A stretch of DNA of 42,021 nucleotides from Minisyncoccota bacterium (GTDB lineage Bacteria > Patescibacteriota > Minisyncoccia > Phycocordibacterales > UBA1006), in assembly GCA_021209525.1 (NCBI GenBank), contig JAJOIF010000003.1, positions 1 to 42,021 of the forward strand, written 5' to 3'. The position numbers were made by a program, and so were the translations under genes. The notes below the pieces were generated by a model. The model did no database searches and was not told the origin of the DNA. It saw only the letters and a list, made by a program, of their open reading frames with translations. Below, piece after piece: positions 7,806 to 15,900 of the stretch (position 1 is its first letter; each line of letters opens with the position of its first letter).

Positions 7806-7834
7806 AAAAACTTGGCAGAGTATACCAAGTTTTT
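7806..7834. terminator. Bidirectional-looking terminator hairpin
   Basis: AAAAACTTGG-cagagtata-CCAAGTTTTT lies between the minus gene ending at 7854 and the start of the minus gene at 7767. It should end transcription of the 7854-8336 gene. Confidence 0.75.
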
Positions 7835-7853
7835 AAAATGCGCAGAGAAAACA

Positions 7854-8336
7854 TTATTTTCCTCTGTAGAGATGAATCGCGACACAGGCAATAATTCCTC
7901 CTACTACAATTCCTTCAATGAGATCGCTCTCAATAAGTGTGTGAAAGGGAAGGGTGATTGCGACACCTGCAATAATACCCACAATCCATAGTGCAAATGA
8001 TTGCAATTTTTTGCCAAGGAGTATCCAGAGCAATCCGAGATCAAATAATCCATGCACCACAGAAGTCCAGAGCGGATGCTCTCCGGGGTGGTGCATATGA
8101 TGCCCAAGTTCAATAATCATGTGAAGCGCCAAAAACAGAGGTGTGAGCCAGCTATAATTACCGAGCTTTTCAATGTGCCCAATAAGTGCAATGAGCATGC
8201 CTCCTGCAAGTCCTATAAAAATCAGCAATGATCCACCAATAATACTGCCGCCAATATGCGGAATCATGACTATCAAGTAGGCGAGCAAAAATATCTGCAG
8301 ACCGTATGTTTTTGTGTAATGGGTAAGTGTATGCAT
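7854..8336 (-). CDS. His-rich multi-pass membrane protein divergent from a Fur regulator
   Basis: 160 aa begun at the ATG at 8336 (MHTLTHYTKTYG). The upstream TTG at 8360 overlaps the -10 box and cannot be used. Five or six membrane helices are visible. A loop between helices carries a His cluster, HMIIELGHHMHHPGEHPLW (about residues 82-100), which looks like a metal-binding site. It shares a divergent promoter and palindrome with the Fur-family gene at 8430, so it is probably a target of that regulator and may move or sense a transition metal. No known transporter family is recognised. Confidence 0.75.
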   Translation of the reverse strand: MHTLTHYTKTYGLQIFLLAYLIVMIPHIGGSIIGGSLLIFIGLAGGMLIALIGHIEKLGNYSWLTPLFLALHMIIELGHHMHHPGEHPLWTSVVHGLFDLGLLWILLGKKLQSFALWIVGIIAGVAITLPFHTLIESDLIEGIVVGGIIACVAIHLYRGK

Positions 8337-8359
8337 AATAATGTTCTTTTGTTTGAGCA

Positions 8360-8422
8360 ACTATACAGGAATCGTACTCATAATGCAAGTGACTTGCAAA
8401 TGTATGTATAATGCGCTATACT
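8360..8422. promoter_or_regulatory. Divergent promoters sharing a Fur-type 7-1-7 operator
   Basis: The perfect palindrome TGCAAGT-G-ACTTGCA (8384-8398) holds the -35 boxes of both promoters. Plus: TTGCAA (8394-8399), 17 bases, TATACT (8417-8422), 7 bases to the ATG at 8430. Minus: TTGCAT (8383-8388), 17 bases, TATAGT (8360-8365), then about 17 bases of leader to the ATG at 8336. The 7-1-7 spacing is the layout known for Fur-family operators, and repressor bound here would block both genes. Confidence 0.8.
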
Positions 8423-8429
8423 TATCCAT

Positions 8430-8771
8430 ATGAAGACATCAAAATATAAACAACATATTCTTGATGTGCTCGGTGAGCACCATCTCCTTAGTATCAAAGA
8501 TATTCATGCATATATGCCTGATGCTGATTTTTCAACTATTTTTCGTAACATTGAACAACTTGCCAAAGAGGGGATAGTAAAAAAGGTTACCGTAAGCAAA
8601 GATCATGTTCTCTATGAATTAGCTCATCATGCACATGATCATTTCGTATGCGATGATTGTGGTGATGTACAAGAAGTCGATGCCCGTCCCTATATTCCTC
8701 TTCCTCAACATATAGGTAGTATTGCTGATGTGGTGATGAGAGGTACGTGCACAGCGTGCAATCACGCATAA
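8430..8771 (+). CDS. Fur-family metal-responsive transcriptional regulator
   Basis: 113 aa, somewhat shorter than typical Fur/Zur. An N-terminal winged helix (ILDVLGEHHLLSIKDIHAYMP, then DFSTIFRNIEQLAKEGIVKKV) is followed by the dimerisation and metal domain with the structural-zinc cysteines C74-x2-C77 (CDDCG) and C107-x2-C110 (CTAC). A His cluster, HHAHDHF (66-72), supplies likely sensory ligands. Whether the metal is Zn, Fe, Ni or Mn cannot be decided. The mRNA should be leaderless. It shares a palindromic operator with the His-rich membrane gene and lies 6 bases upstream of a CooC-like ATPase gene, pointing to a small metal-homeostasis locus. Confidence 0.9.
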   Translation: MKTSKYKQHILDVLGEHHLLSIKDIHAYMPDADFSTIFRNIEQLAKEGIVKKVTVSKDHVLYELAHHAHDHFVCDDCGDVQEVDARPYIPLPQHIGSIADVVMRGTCTACNHA

Positions 8772-8777
8772 ATCAAT

Positions 8778-9623
8778 ATGATTCTTGGTTTTTTAGGAAA
8801 AGGAGGAAGTGGTAAATCAACCACAGCAACACAAATGGCGCTGCATATGCACGCTCGCAATTTTTCTGTGCTCGCTGTTGATGCTGATCATAATATGGAT
8901 TTTGCATACAATATATATCACGGAGATATTCCCTCAGACATGCATTATTTTGGAGGCGCCCTTACCTATGTTTTGGATCATGTAGGCTTGGCCTCTGGCG
9001 AGAAATATGACCGCGCATTTTTAGGTAATACTGACGCGCGATTTCATATATTTCCCCATGATGCATGTACACAGATGCTCGCGCATCCGGTATCAGATCG
9101 CTTTGCATGTATGGCAGCGGGTCCGCAGACTGATATGGTACTCTATGGTCAATCATGTAGCCATATTCTTACCACGCCACTCAAGGTGTTTTTGCCACTC
9201 CTTGAACTCGCAGATAATCAAGTGGTCATTGTTGATGAAAAGGCTGGCGCTGATGGTGTATCTACGGGTATTGTGACGGGTATTGATGTGGGTATTATTG
9301 TCTGCGAGCCAGCATTGCACAGTATCAAAATAGCGCAACAAATTGCAGACCTTATGAAGTTTTATGAAACTCCATATATCTTTGTCGGGAACAAGGTTTC
9401 TTCTGATGAAGATCGTGCATTTTTGCACAAACATTTTGGTGATGATATGGTATATATGATTCCTACAGTCGCCGCTATGAAACAAGACCCTTTTGCATAT
9501 CATAGTGAATTGGCACCTATATATGACGCAATCTATGCGCGTGCGACAGAGCTCAATGAGCAGAATCGTCTCGAACGTACTACAGAGAAATTCATGCGTA
9601 ATCATTCTTTTCAAAATACATAG
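8778..9623 (+). CDS. CooC/MinD-type P-loop ATPase
   Basis: 281 aa. It starts with the deviant Walker A motif GKGGSGKST (residues 7-15, signature Lys8 and Lys13), then VLAVDADHNMDFA, as in CooC and other SIMIBI-class ATPases. Further conserved parts are VIVDEKAGADGVSTG and IIVCEPALHSIKIAQQIADLM, then IFVGNKV (the switch and base-recognition region). CooC proteins drive nickel insertion into CO dehydrogenase; relatives load other metal centres or position cell components. No CODH gene is visible here. It lies 6 bases after the Fur-family gene and is probably co-transcribed, so a metal-related job is a reasonable inference. Confidence 0.85.
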   Translation: MILGFLGKGGSGKSTTATQMALHMHARNFSVLAVDADHNMDFAYNIYHGDIPSDMHYFGGALTYVLDHVGLASGEKYDRAFLGNTDARFHIFPHDACTQMLAHPVSDRFACMAAGPQTDMVLYGQSCSHILTTPLKVFLPLLELADNQVVIVDEKAGADGVSTGIVTGIDVGIIVCEPALHSIKIAQQIADLMKFYETPYIFVGNKVSSDEDRAFLHKHFGDDMVYMIPTVAAMKQDPFAYHSELAPIYDAIYARATELNEQNRLERTTEKFMRNHSFQNT

Positions 9624-9629
9624 AGCGCG

Positions 9630-9662
9630 CACCCTTTTGTGCATCATGTGCATAAAAGGGTG
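9630..9662 (+). other. Intercistronic hairpin
   Basis: CACCCTTTT (9630-9638) pairs with AAAAGGGTG (9654-9662), with an inner TGCA/TGCA. There is no T tract directly after it, so it may be an mRNA-stability or partial-attenuation element between the CooC-like gene and the gene at 9706. Confidence 0.5.
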
Positions 9663-9705
9663 GGCATTCCATCAAGTATTTTTGAACCTTTAAAATTTTA
9701 AAACT

Positions 9706-10449
9706 ATGTGTTACCAAGAAAAAAATCCTCTTATGGTGGGTTTGTCGAGACAGTCTGGACAAGCTCTTGTTTCAATGACCTCTATGGAGCATCCGGCACT
9801 TGCTTTGGATCTTACCGATGCAATGCTCAAAACATTGCATCCTCATAATCCCGTGCTCGCAGCATTTGTTGCTATGATTGAGCAATTAGAAGCAAAAGAT
9901 TTTGGTGTGCTTGCTGCGCACAAATTAGTACGATTGCCGCTCTCTCTTATTGGGGTAGACAAGGTGCGCTATAGAACACCTGTAGTAGAAATGCTGCACG
10001 AGTCAATTCTCTCATTTAATATGAGCGATATCACCAAGCAGGCTATTCAGGCGGTGCTGGGTAAGCATGGTTACTGCATGCTCTTTCTGTGCTCGTGCGG
10101 AGTAGTGATTGGCAAGTGTGCTGATGTAAAAAATTTTTATGGCAGCCGTGATCGTGTTGCTATGGATAGATTGCGATCAGCTATTGACGCTGAAGGTAAT
10201 CCTGTTGTTCGCATTAGAACTCTTGGCGATATTCCTGTTGCAACAATGGATGTGCATACAGACGGTGCTGAGCAAAGACTTTTTAACCGAATTGAGCATA
10301 TGCTTGAAACAATGTCTTTGCTGCAATCTCCGCCTCAGTATCTATGGATCGCAGAGGAATTAAATGCCTTTATTGAACAGGCACAAAAAAGCCATCAAGA
10401 AGATTTCTTTGATTATGCCCCTAAATATGCGACACCTAAAGTCGCTTAA
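9706..10449 (+). CDS. Hypothetical protein, 247 aa
   Basis: I do not recognise a family. It is soluble and mostly helical, with a compact cysteine group CMLFLCSCGVVIGKC (about residues 124-138) that could hold a metal or disulfide. The C-terminal 40 residues are polar. It follows the CooC-like ATPase by 82 bases with only a hairpin between and no clear promoter, so it may belong to the Fur-CooC transcription unit and could be the ATPase's partner or substrate; that is inference from position and cysteines. A strong terminator follows. Confidence 0.7.
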   Translation: MCYQEKNPLMVGLSRQSGQALVSMTSMEHPALALDLTDAMLKTLHPHNPVLAAFVAMIEQLEAKDFGVLAAHKLVRLPLSLIGVDKVRYRTPVVEMLHESILSFNMSDITKQAIQAVLGKHGYCMLFLCSCGVVIGKCADVKNFYGSRDRVAMDRLRSAIDAEGNPVVRIRTLGDIPVATMDVHTDGAEQRLFNRIEHMLETMSLLQSPPQYLWIAEELNAFIEQAQKSHQEDFFDYAPKYATPKVA

Positions 10450-10469
10450 TATCTGGGGTCCCAATACTC

Positions 10470-10497
10470 AAGCTGCTCTATATAGAGCAGCTTTTTT
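10470..10497 (+). terminator. Intrinsic terminator
   Basis: A perfect palindrome at 10470-10493 (AAGCTGCTCTA and its complement) is followed by T6. It closes the Fur-CooC unit and lies just before a new -10 box at 10502. Confidence 0.9.
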
Positions 10498-10516
10498 GTG
10501 GTATACTATACAGTAT

Positions 10517-10690
10517 ATGGATCATGATATACACACCTTGCGCGAAAAGTACGATCGTATATTACTTGAAAATGAAACATTGCGCGAGCTCAATGATGCC
10601 CTCCGTGAATATAATGCTATGCTCAAGGAATTTCATGAAGCCATCATTGTCGAAAAAAAGCGCTACGAAATTATGCACGATGACCACTAA
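10517..10690 (+). CDS. Small coiled-coil protein, 57 aa
   Basis: The start is the ATG at 10517, 9 bases after TATACT (10502-10507). The whole protein is one charged heptad-type helix (LREKYDRILLENETLRELND, then ALREYNAMLKEF), so it is probably a dimeric coiled coil. It lies 3 bases upstream of the next gene, suggesting co-transcription and perhaps a physical partnership with it. No family is recognised. Confidence 0.7.
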   Translation: MDHDIHTLREKYDRILLENETLRELNDALREYNAMLKEFHEAIIVEKKRYEIMHDDH

Positions 10691-10693
10691 TAT

Positions 10694-11776
10694 ATGAAAG
10701 AACATTTTCCTACATCACCCACATCAACAGAAACAAAACAGCAATCAGATGAACAATCAGGGGTTGTGATTGATGATGCACTGAATACGACAACACCTCT
10801 TGAGCGTGAGGCGCCAGAAGCAGTCCTTGCTCGCCTTCAAGAAAAGACGCCAGAAACTCCAGAAACTCTGGCAGAGCGTATTGATAGCATTGAAACAGAT
10901 CACGAGCGTATGCTTGATGATGCAGAAGCCCTCGTGCACGAGCAACAAAAAATTCTAAGTGCCATCATGTCAGATATTGAATCATTATCATCAGACGAGC
11001 AAGAACACATAGAACAAGAGCTCGAGAAAAAAGGCATTATCAAAAAAATGCAAGACCTTGCTGCGCGCGTAGTGCATGCGCATGAGCACGCACATCATGA
11101 ATTGTCGCATACGTACAATGAACGCACGGTGAATGTGGTGAATTTTGTGGGCAAGTGTGTTGGGGGAGTTTCTGGTCTCGGTGTGGGTATGGCTGTCGGA
11201 GGAGGGCTCTTTGGAGGAGCAGTTGCTGCTATTGCAGGCTCCAAGGCGGGCGGATATGGACTCCTCAAGTCATTTGATCGTATGGCCAAAAAACTTCCAG
11301 AAACATGGCAAGAAAAATTACGCAAAAAACCCGCATCTGCAGAAATGCATATGTCGCCTGAACAGTCTCCGGAAATGCTTGCCAGCACTATTGAGCGCAC
11401 TCAGCTTGATATATCAGAAAAAATTGATCGCATCAATCACCTTGACCCCGACAAGAAACAGCGCGTTCTTGAAAAACTTGCCCAAGATCCACGCACCAAA
11501 GATATTGCTGAAAAGCTTATGAAGCCAACCAATAAATATCGCGAATTTTGGCATGGTTTTGAAAAGAAATATCCTACGGCATCGCTCGGGCTTGAATTTG
11601 TGACGCATGTTTCTATTCCCCTCGCTACCAAAGGTATGCTCGATCCTATTGTGGTTGAAAAAATTCTTTTGGGTCTTGAAAGTGTCCTTGCGGGTGGGGC
11701 AAGTGAAAAAATGACTGCCATTGCTGTTGCAGAAGCAAAAGCATTCAAGCAAAAATTACTCGCATTTACATCATAA
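10694..11776 (+). CDS. Hypothetical protein with central Gly-rich hydrophobic hairpin
   Basis: 360 aa, unknown family. The acidic N-terminal third (about 1-150) is helical with coiled-coil character (ALVHEQQKILSAIMSDIESL). About residues 150-200 form a glycine-rich hydrophobic segment (VNFVGKCVGGVSGLGVGMAV, then GGGLFGGAVAAIAGSKAGGY) like a membrane-inserting helical hairpin. The C-terminal part is helical, with a second hydrophobic stretch near 300-350. This layout suggests a membrane-associated structural protein. The gene starts 3 bases after the 57-aa coiled-coil gene. Confidence 0.65.
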   Translation: MKEHFPTSPTSTETKQQSDEQSGVVIDDALNTTTPLEREAPEAVLARLQEKTPETPETLAERIDSIETDHERMLDDAEALVHEQQKILSAIMSDIESLSSDEQEHIEQELEKKGIIKKMQDLAARVVHAHEHAHHELSHTYNERTVNVVNFVGKCVGGVSGLGVGMAVGGGLFGGAVAAIAGSKAGGYGLLKSFDRMAKKLPETWQEKLRKKPASAEMHMSPEQSPEMLASTIERTQLDISEKIDRINHLDPDKKQRVLEKLAQDPRTKDIAEKLMKPTNKYREFWHGFEKKYPTASLGLEFVTHVSIPLATKGMLDPIVVEKILLGLESVLAGGASEKMTAIAVAEAKAFKQKLLAFTS

Positions 11777-11801
11777 TCATTAAGGAGTACACTATACCTA
11801 T

Positions 11802-11963
11802 ATGTTTGAAAAACCATCATTCAACAAAGAAGCAGCCGCAGAAGTAGAGTCAGCAACCAAAGCGTTTTTGCAAGAACAAGCAGATATGCTCCAAGACATT
11901 AACGATGCACTGGACGAAGCGCTTGAAGAAGTATCTGATACAGACACTGAATCTACTCAATAA
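11802..11963 (+). CDS. Small acidic helical protein, 53 aa
   Basis: ATG at 11802 to TAA at 11963. The translation is strongly acidic and helix-forming (MFEKPSFNKEAAAEVESATK at the N terminus, DEALEEVSDTDTESTQ at the C terminus). A -10-like TACACT lies 8 bases upstream, and an intrinsic terminator follows 10 bases after the stop, so it looks like a real short gene. An AAGGAG lies too far upstream (about 16 bases) to be a normal ribosome site. No family is recognised. Confidence 0.6.
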   Translation: MFEKPSFNKEAAAEVESATKAFLQEQADMLQDINDALDEALEEVSDTDTESTQ

Positions 11964-11973
11964 GGATAATCAC

Positions 11974-11999
11974 AACCACGCTGAGCGTGGTTCTTTCTT
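11974..11999 (+). terminator. Intrinsic terminator
   Basis: AACCACGC-tga-GCGTGGTT is followed by a T-rich run (TTCTTTCTT). It closes the 10517-11963 gene group. Confidence 0.8.
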
Positions 12000-12096
12000 G
12001 TCCCATCAAATGTGCCTACAGCGCACAATGCCCGGAATACTCGTAGATCAAGACCCTTCAGACGCAGCACGCCCCTCGAGCCCGCGTATATGCGAT

Positions 12097-12262
12097 ATAA
12101 AAATGAAGTGAGTATCCGTCGTAAGGGCAACTGTCTGAATGTTAGCGAGTTTTTTGCTCTTACAGGATACGAGCAATATTTTTAAGAGCAGAGGAGCCGG
12201 CTCGAGAAGCTTTTGTTTCTTTTTTGCTAAAAAAGAAAGAGTACCTTCTGTGTAGTATGGGG
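12097..12262 (+). repeat. Dispersed repeat, copy A (about 165 bp)
   Basis: Nearly identical, in reverse orientation, to 41858-42021. The first 42 bases match exactly; then comes a variable patch (20 versus about 15 bases), followed by more than 100 bases with about six mismatches. It contains inverted repeats, including TTTCTTTTTT-gct-AAAAAAGAAA and CTCTTA/TAAGAG. Copy B runs off the window, so the true length is unknown. The flanking 12000-12096 and 12263-12334 hold no gene that I can support. Confidence 0.85.
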
Positions 12263-12334
12263 TTGTAGTAAGCATGAATCAATAAAAGATGTACCTGCAG
12301 CAGACGAAGGGGAAGAGTGGTAGGTACCCGCAGC

Positions 12335-12787
12335 CTATTGCAATAAATGACGATTATCAACAATACCTCCTGCTAATTCATACACATGCTGGAAACCCAT
12401 ATCTTGCATGAGCGCCATCACACTTGCCGATCTATTACCAGAATTGCAGTATATAAAATAGGGTTCATGACGATCAAGTTCATGAATGCGGGTAATAAAA
12501 TCACGATCGTACATATTAATGAGACGCGCTTCTGGGATTGCGCCTGCTGCAAATTCTGCGGGAGTGCGAATATCTATAAGGATTCCTTGAGGGTGATTTT
12601 CATATGCACGCATAAAATCATCTCCTTCGAGAAGTTCAAAGATGCGCGTATCTTGCGCCAAGGGATATGAATCAGATTCAGATGCAGATGATGAAAACAT
12701 AAAAAAAGCATAGGTTCCAATGAGGATACCAAAAAATATAGTGGTGAATATCATGAGATGAGGGAATGGTGATGACGTCATATTCAT
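12335..12787 (-). CDS. Membrane-anchored rhodanese-domain protein
   Basis: 150 aa from the ATG at 12787 (MNMTSSPF). A TATACT box at 12792-12797 with GTGACA 17 bases further upstream rules out the longer open frame; the ATG at 12781 is an alternative start. One N-terminal membrane helix (LMIFTTIFFGILIGTYAFFM) leads to a single rhodanese domain: ILIDIRTPAEFAAGAIPEA, then the catalytic loop YCNSGNRSA with the active Cys, then MGFQHVYELAGGI. Such proteins transfer sulfane sulfur. The anchored form should face the outside of the cytoplasmic membrane. It stands alone with its own promoter. Confidence 0.9.
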   Translation of the reverse strand: MNMTSSPFPHLMIFTTIFFGILIGTYAFFMFSSSASESDSYPLAQDTRIFELLEGDDFMRAYENHPQGILIDIRTPAEFAAGAIPEARLINMYDRDFITRIHELDRHEPYFIYCNSGNRSASVMALMQDMGFQHVYELAGGIVDNRHLLQ

Positions 12788-12917
12788 AGACAGTATACTC
12801 GGCAAGATATATTTTGTCACGCAAAAAGGGTGTGCACTATGCGTTCTTGGTGAGTAATAGATGGAGTAATACTCTCTTGCGCTCAAGAATACATAATCAT
12901 TATAGTGGTGCACTTAA

Positions 12918-12947
12918 AAAGCCGGTAGACCTCTGTCTACCGGCTTT
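12918..12947 (-). terminator. Terminator of the 1400-aa secreted protein gene
   Basis: AAAGCCGGTAGAC (12918-12930) pairs with GTCTACCGGCTTT (12935-12947), a perfect 13-bp stem with a 4-base loop. The minus strand continues with TT after the stem. It lies 15 bases after the stop codon. Confidence 0.85.
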
Positions 12948-12962
12948 GTTATACGTGTGTGA

Positions 12963-15900
12963 TTATTGTGCAATTACCAAACGATGTATGGTTGACGTGC
13001 CGTCAGCATACACGAGGCGCACAAAATAAACACCAGAAAATAAATGACGTGTACCAACATAAAATGTGGTGCTTTCATTAATTATTTCTGTACGAGGTAT
13101 TTCCCTTACCACGGCACCGGTTATATCATAGATATAAATAGTAACTTCAGTTTCCTGAGATGTTTTAATATCAATATATAATTTATCCTGAGCCGGATTG
13201 GGTCGTATGCGCGTTGATGTGACTGGAATATCCTGAGTGCGCATCAATCGAGCAGAGGTAATGGGTGAGTATTCAAATGCTCCGTCATAATCTATTTGCT
13301 TGAGTCGGTAATAATATATTCCCGAAGAAACTTCATAGTCGTCATGACGATATGTTTGCATCTGAGTACTGTTTCCAGCACCAGAAAGCCAGCCAATTGT
13401 TTCAAAGGTTGTACCATCAAGACTGCGCTCGATGTTAAAACCCTCATTGTTGATCTCGGTTGCTGTTTTCCAGTCAAGGCGAATGTATGTATTATCAATC
13501 GCTGTTGCTGTAAAAGAGAGCAATGCAACAGGGAGTAATGCGGGACTTCCGTCATTGATGGAAAATCCTGCACCGCCACCAGAGAATGAAGCAATGTTGC
13601 ATACATCATAGTAGGCTACTCCGTTCAAGTATCCGTCTGGTTCATTATTGTTACCAGCATTAATACCTGTTGGGTCAGCATTGCCAATGGTCCGTACAGT
13701 TGATGGGGTAAAGGTAAAATTGCCGTCTACCATCATCGTAGGATCAAAAGCACTTGGCGCCTTGAAGAATGTCAGTGGTGTCATACTGCTCCCTGGCAAG
13801 CCTGTGAAATTTTCTGCTGCGCTGCGCGCTGCTTCTATTTCATTCACGCTTATAAAGAAACGAATACACATGTCATTACTCATCGAGACAATATTAGATG
13901 TTGTTACATTCCAATATCTGCCCATGAGCCATGTCCCGCGTACACCTGAGACAGAGCTTTCATAGAAATTATTATTTGGTTCATCCACGATTTGCACCGA
14001 GGCGTCAAAAATGTTGCCATTTTTGTAAATACCAAATATAAATTCATCTGGCTTTCCTGGTACTGTGTAGTAGGTCCAACCGGACTCCTCGCACTGTTCT
14101 ACCGCTGCTGTTGCTGTGGTATTATCTACGAGGTAGGCATGAGTACTCGATCCTAGTACGGTGAGCGTTCCTGTTGCTTGAACAGAACCACATCCTCCTG
14201 TTAAGGGAATAGAATAATGAAAAGTACCGGCTTGTGTTGGTGTGCCGCTGAGAGTAATGACATCTTGATTCCAAGAAGCAGTTACACCAGACGGCAAGCC
14301 TGTAGCAGATCCAATGCCCGTTGCTCCTGTTGTTGTGTGGGTTACATGAGGTATTGAATTACCTATACATACCATAGGCATACTCGAAGGGCCGCTCACT
14401 GTATTATTGTCGAGCACAAGAATAGGGATATTTACCGTAGAAGCATTATTTGCTTGCCCGGAGCATCCGAATTCAGAATTTCGTGCTACAAACCACTGTC
14501 CAGGAGTATTAATAACTGCACTAGGAAGTGGTGACGATGTATTGCTTGTAGGTCCATCATACATAACCCATCCAATATTGCTCGGTCCTCCTCTATAGTA
14601 AAAATAGTAATTTGGACCAGACGATGCTGGTGTGCCTGTACTTGCTGGGGTCACATTTGAAATATTTGTAGGTGTTCCAACACAGATTGAACTCGGTACT
14701 GAAAGAGCGCCAGGGTTATTTTCTATAGACTGAACAACAAAATCAACAAATGCAAAATTCGGACACATATTATTGGTATTCCAATCATGCCCTGGGATGT
14801 CCCAGCAAAAGCCACAATCTGTTTGCCAGCGTGCATGAATACGATATACACCAGGTGTAGTAGGTGTAAAAGTGTACCCATTACTCGCTGCATTAGATGC
14901 TTGATTTTGTGCAATATTCCATCCTGCACCAATAGGGGACTCTATCCAATATCTTGGATTTCCAACTCCACCGCTAGCAGAAACAGTAATTGCATTGCCT
15001 AAGCAAATAGTGGTTGGTGATACAGGAGAAAGTGAGCCATCAGCAGGGTTTGGTATTAATGTTATTTTAACAAGACCATCGCCACCGCGACCTCCATTTC
15101 TACTACCGCAATCACCACAGTTTTTTGCACCTCCACCACCTCCGCCTGGGGTGAAACCCGCATTGCCATTAGCGTTTGATTCTTGATGAGCTCCACCATT
15201 TCCACCACCAGTATTGCCGCCTAGTCCAGCAGCTGTAGCAGACCCATTACCACCATTGGCAGCATTTCCTGCGCCTCCACCACCTCCACTGCCATGAGAT
15301 TGGTTGTTAGGCCCTCCATTACCGCCATTAAATAATTTATTTACGCCAGTTGTTGCTCCAGTTCCATTTTTAGTGCCATTGTTGTTATTTCCCCTTCTGA
15401 AGCGCCCTCCTTGTCCACCTCCTGCAGATGCTAGCGTTGTGGAGTTTCTAATAACATAAGATTGCGATCCATCAAAACCATCTTGGTCGCTAACACCTCC
15501 GTTACCACCCCCGCCTACTAAGATAATTAGTTCATCATTTTGAGCAACAGAGATAGTGGTTTCGGCATAAGCACCACCACCTCCTCCACCTGCTCGTACA
15601 GATGACCCTAAAAACCCAGAGAAGACTCCACCGCCACCTCCACCAGCACCCCAAACTTCAATTTTAGCTTGGCAGTAGCCGGCAGGGATTCTGTAGGCTT
15701 GTTCAATATTACCAATCCAGTCATAGGTGATTTCATTTCCTGCTTGAACAGCGTAACCAACATAAACAAACCAACTTGAAAGAATTCTTTGGTTGTGCTG
15801 ATTGCAGATGTCAGTTGCTGCTGAGCTGGCCCATGTTCTCCATGGTTGTAAGACTGCTGAAATGTTACCTCCAGCGTGAACAATATAAGGATAACCTAAT

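Noticed and set aside
12048-12275. A 75-codon frame shared with 41728-41973 (TEGTLSFL..KKKQKL)
   Set aside because: The similarity comes from the dispersed DNA repeat; the frames run over hairpins and differ outside the shared block. Not called as a gene.
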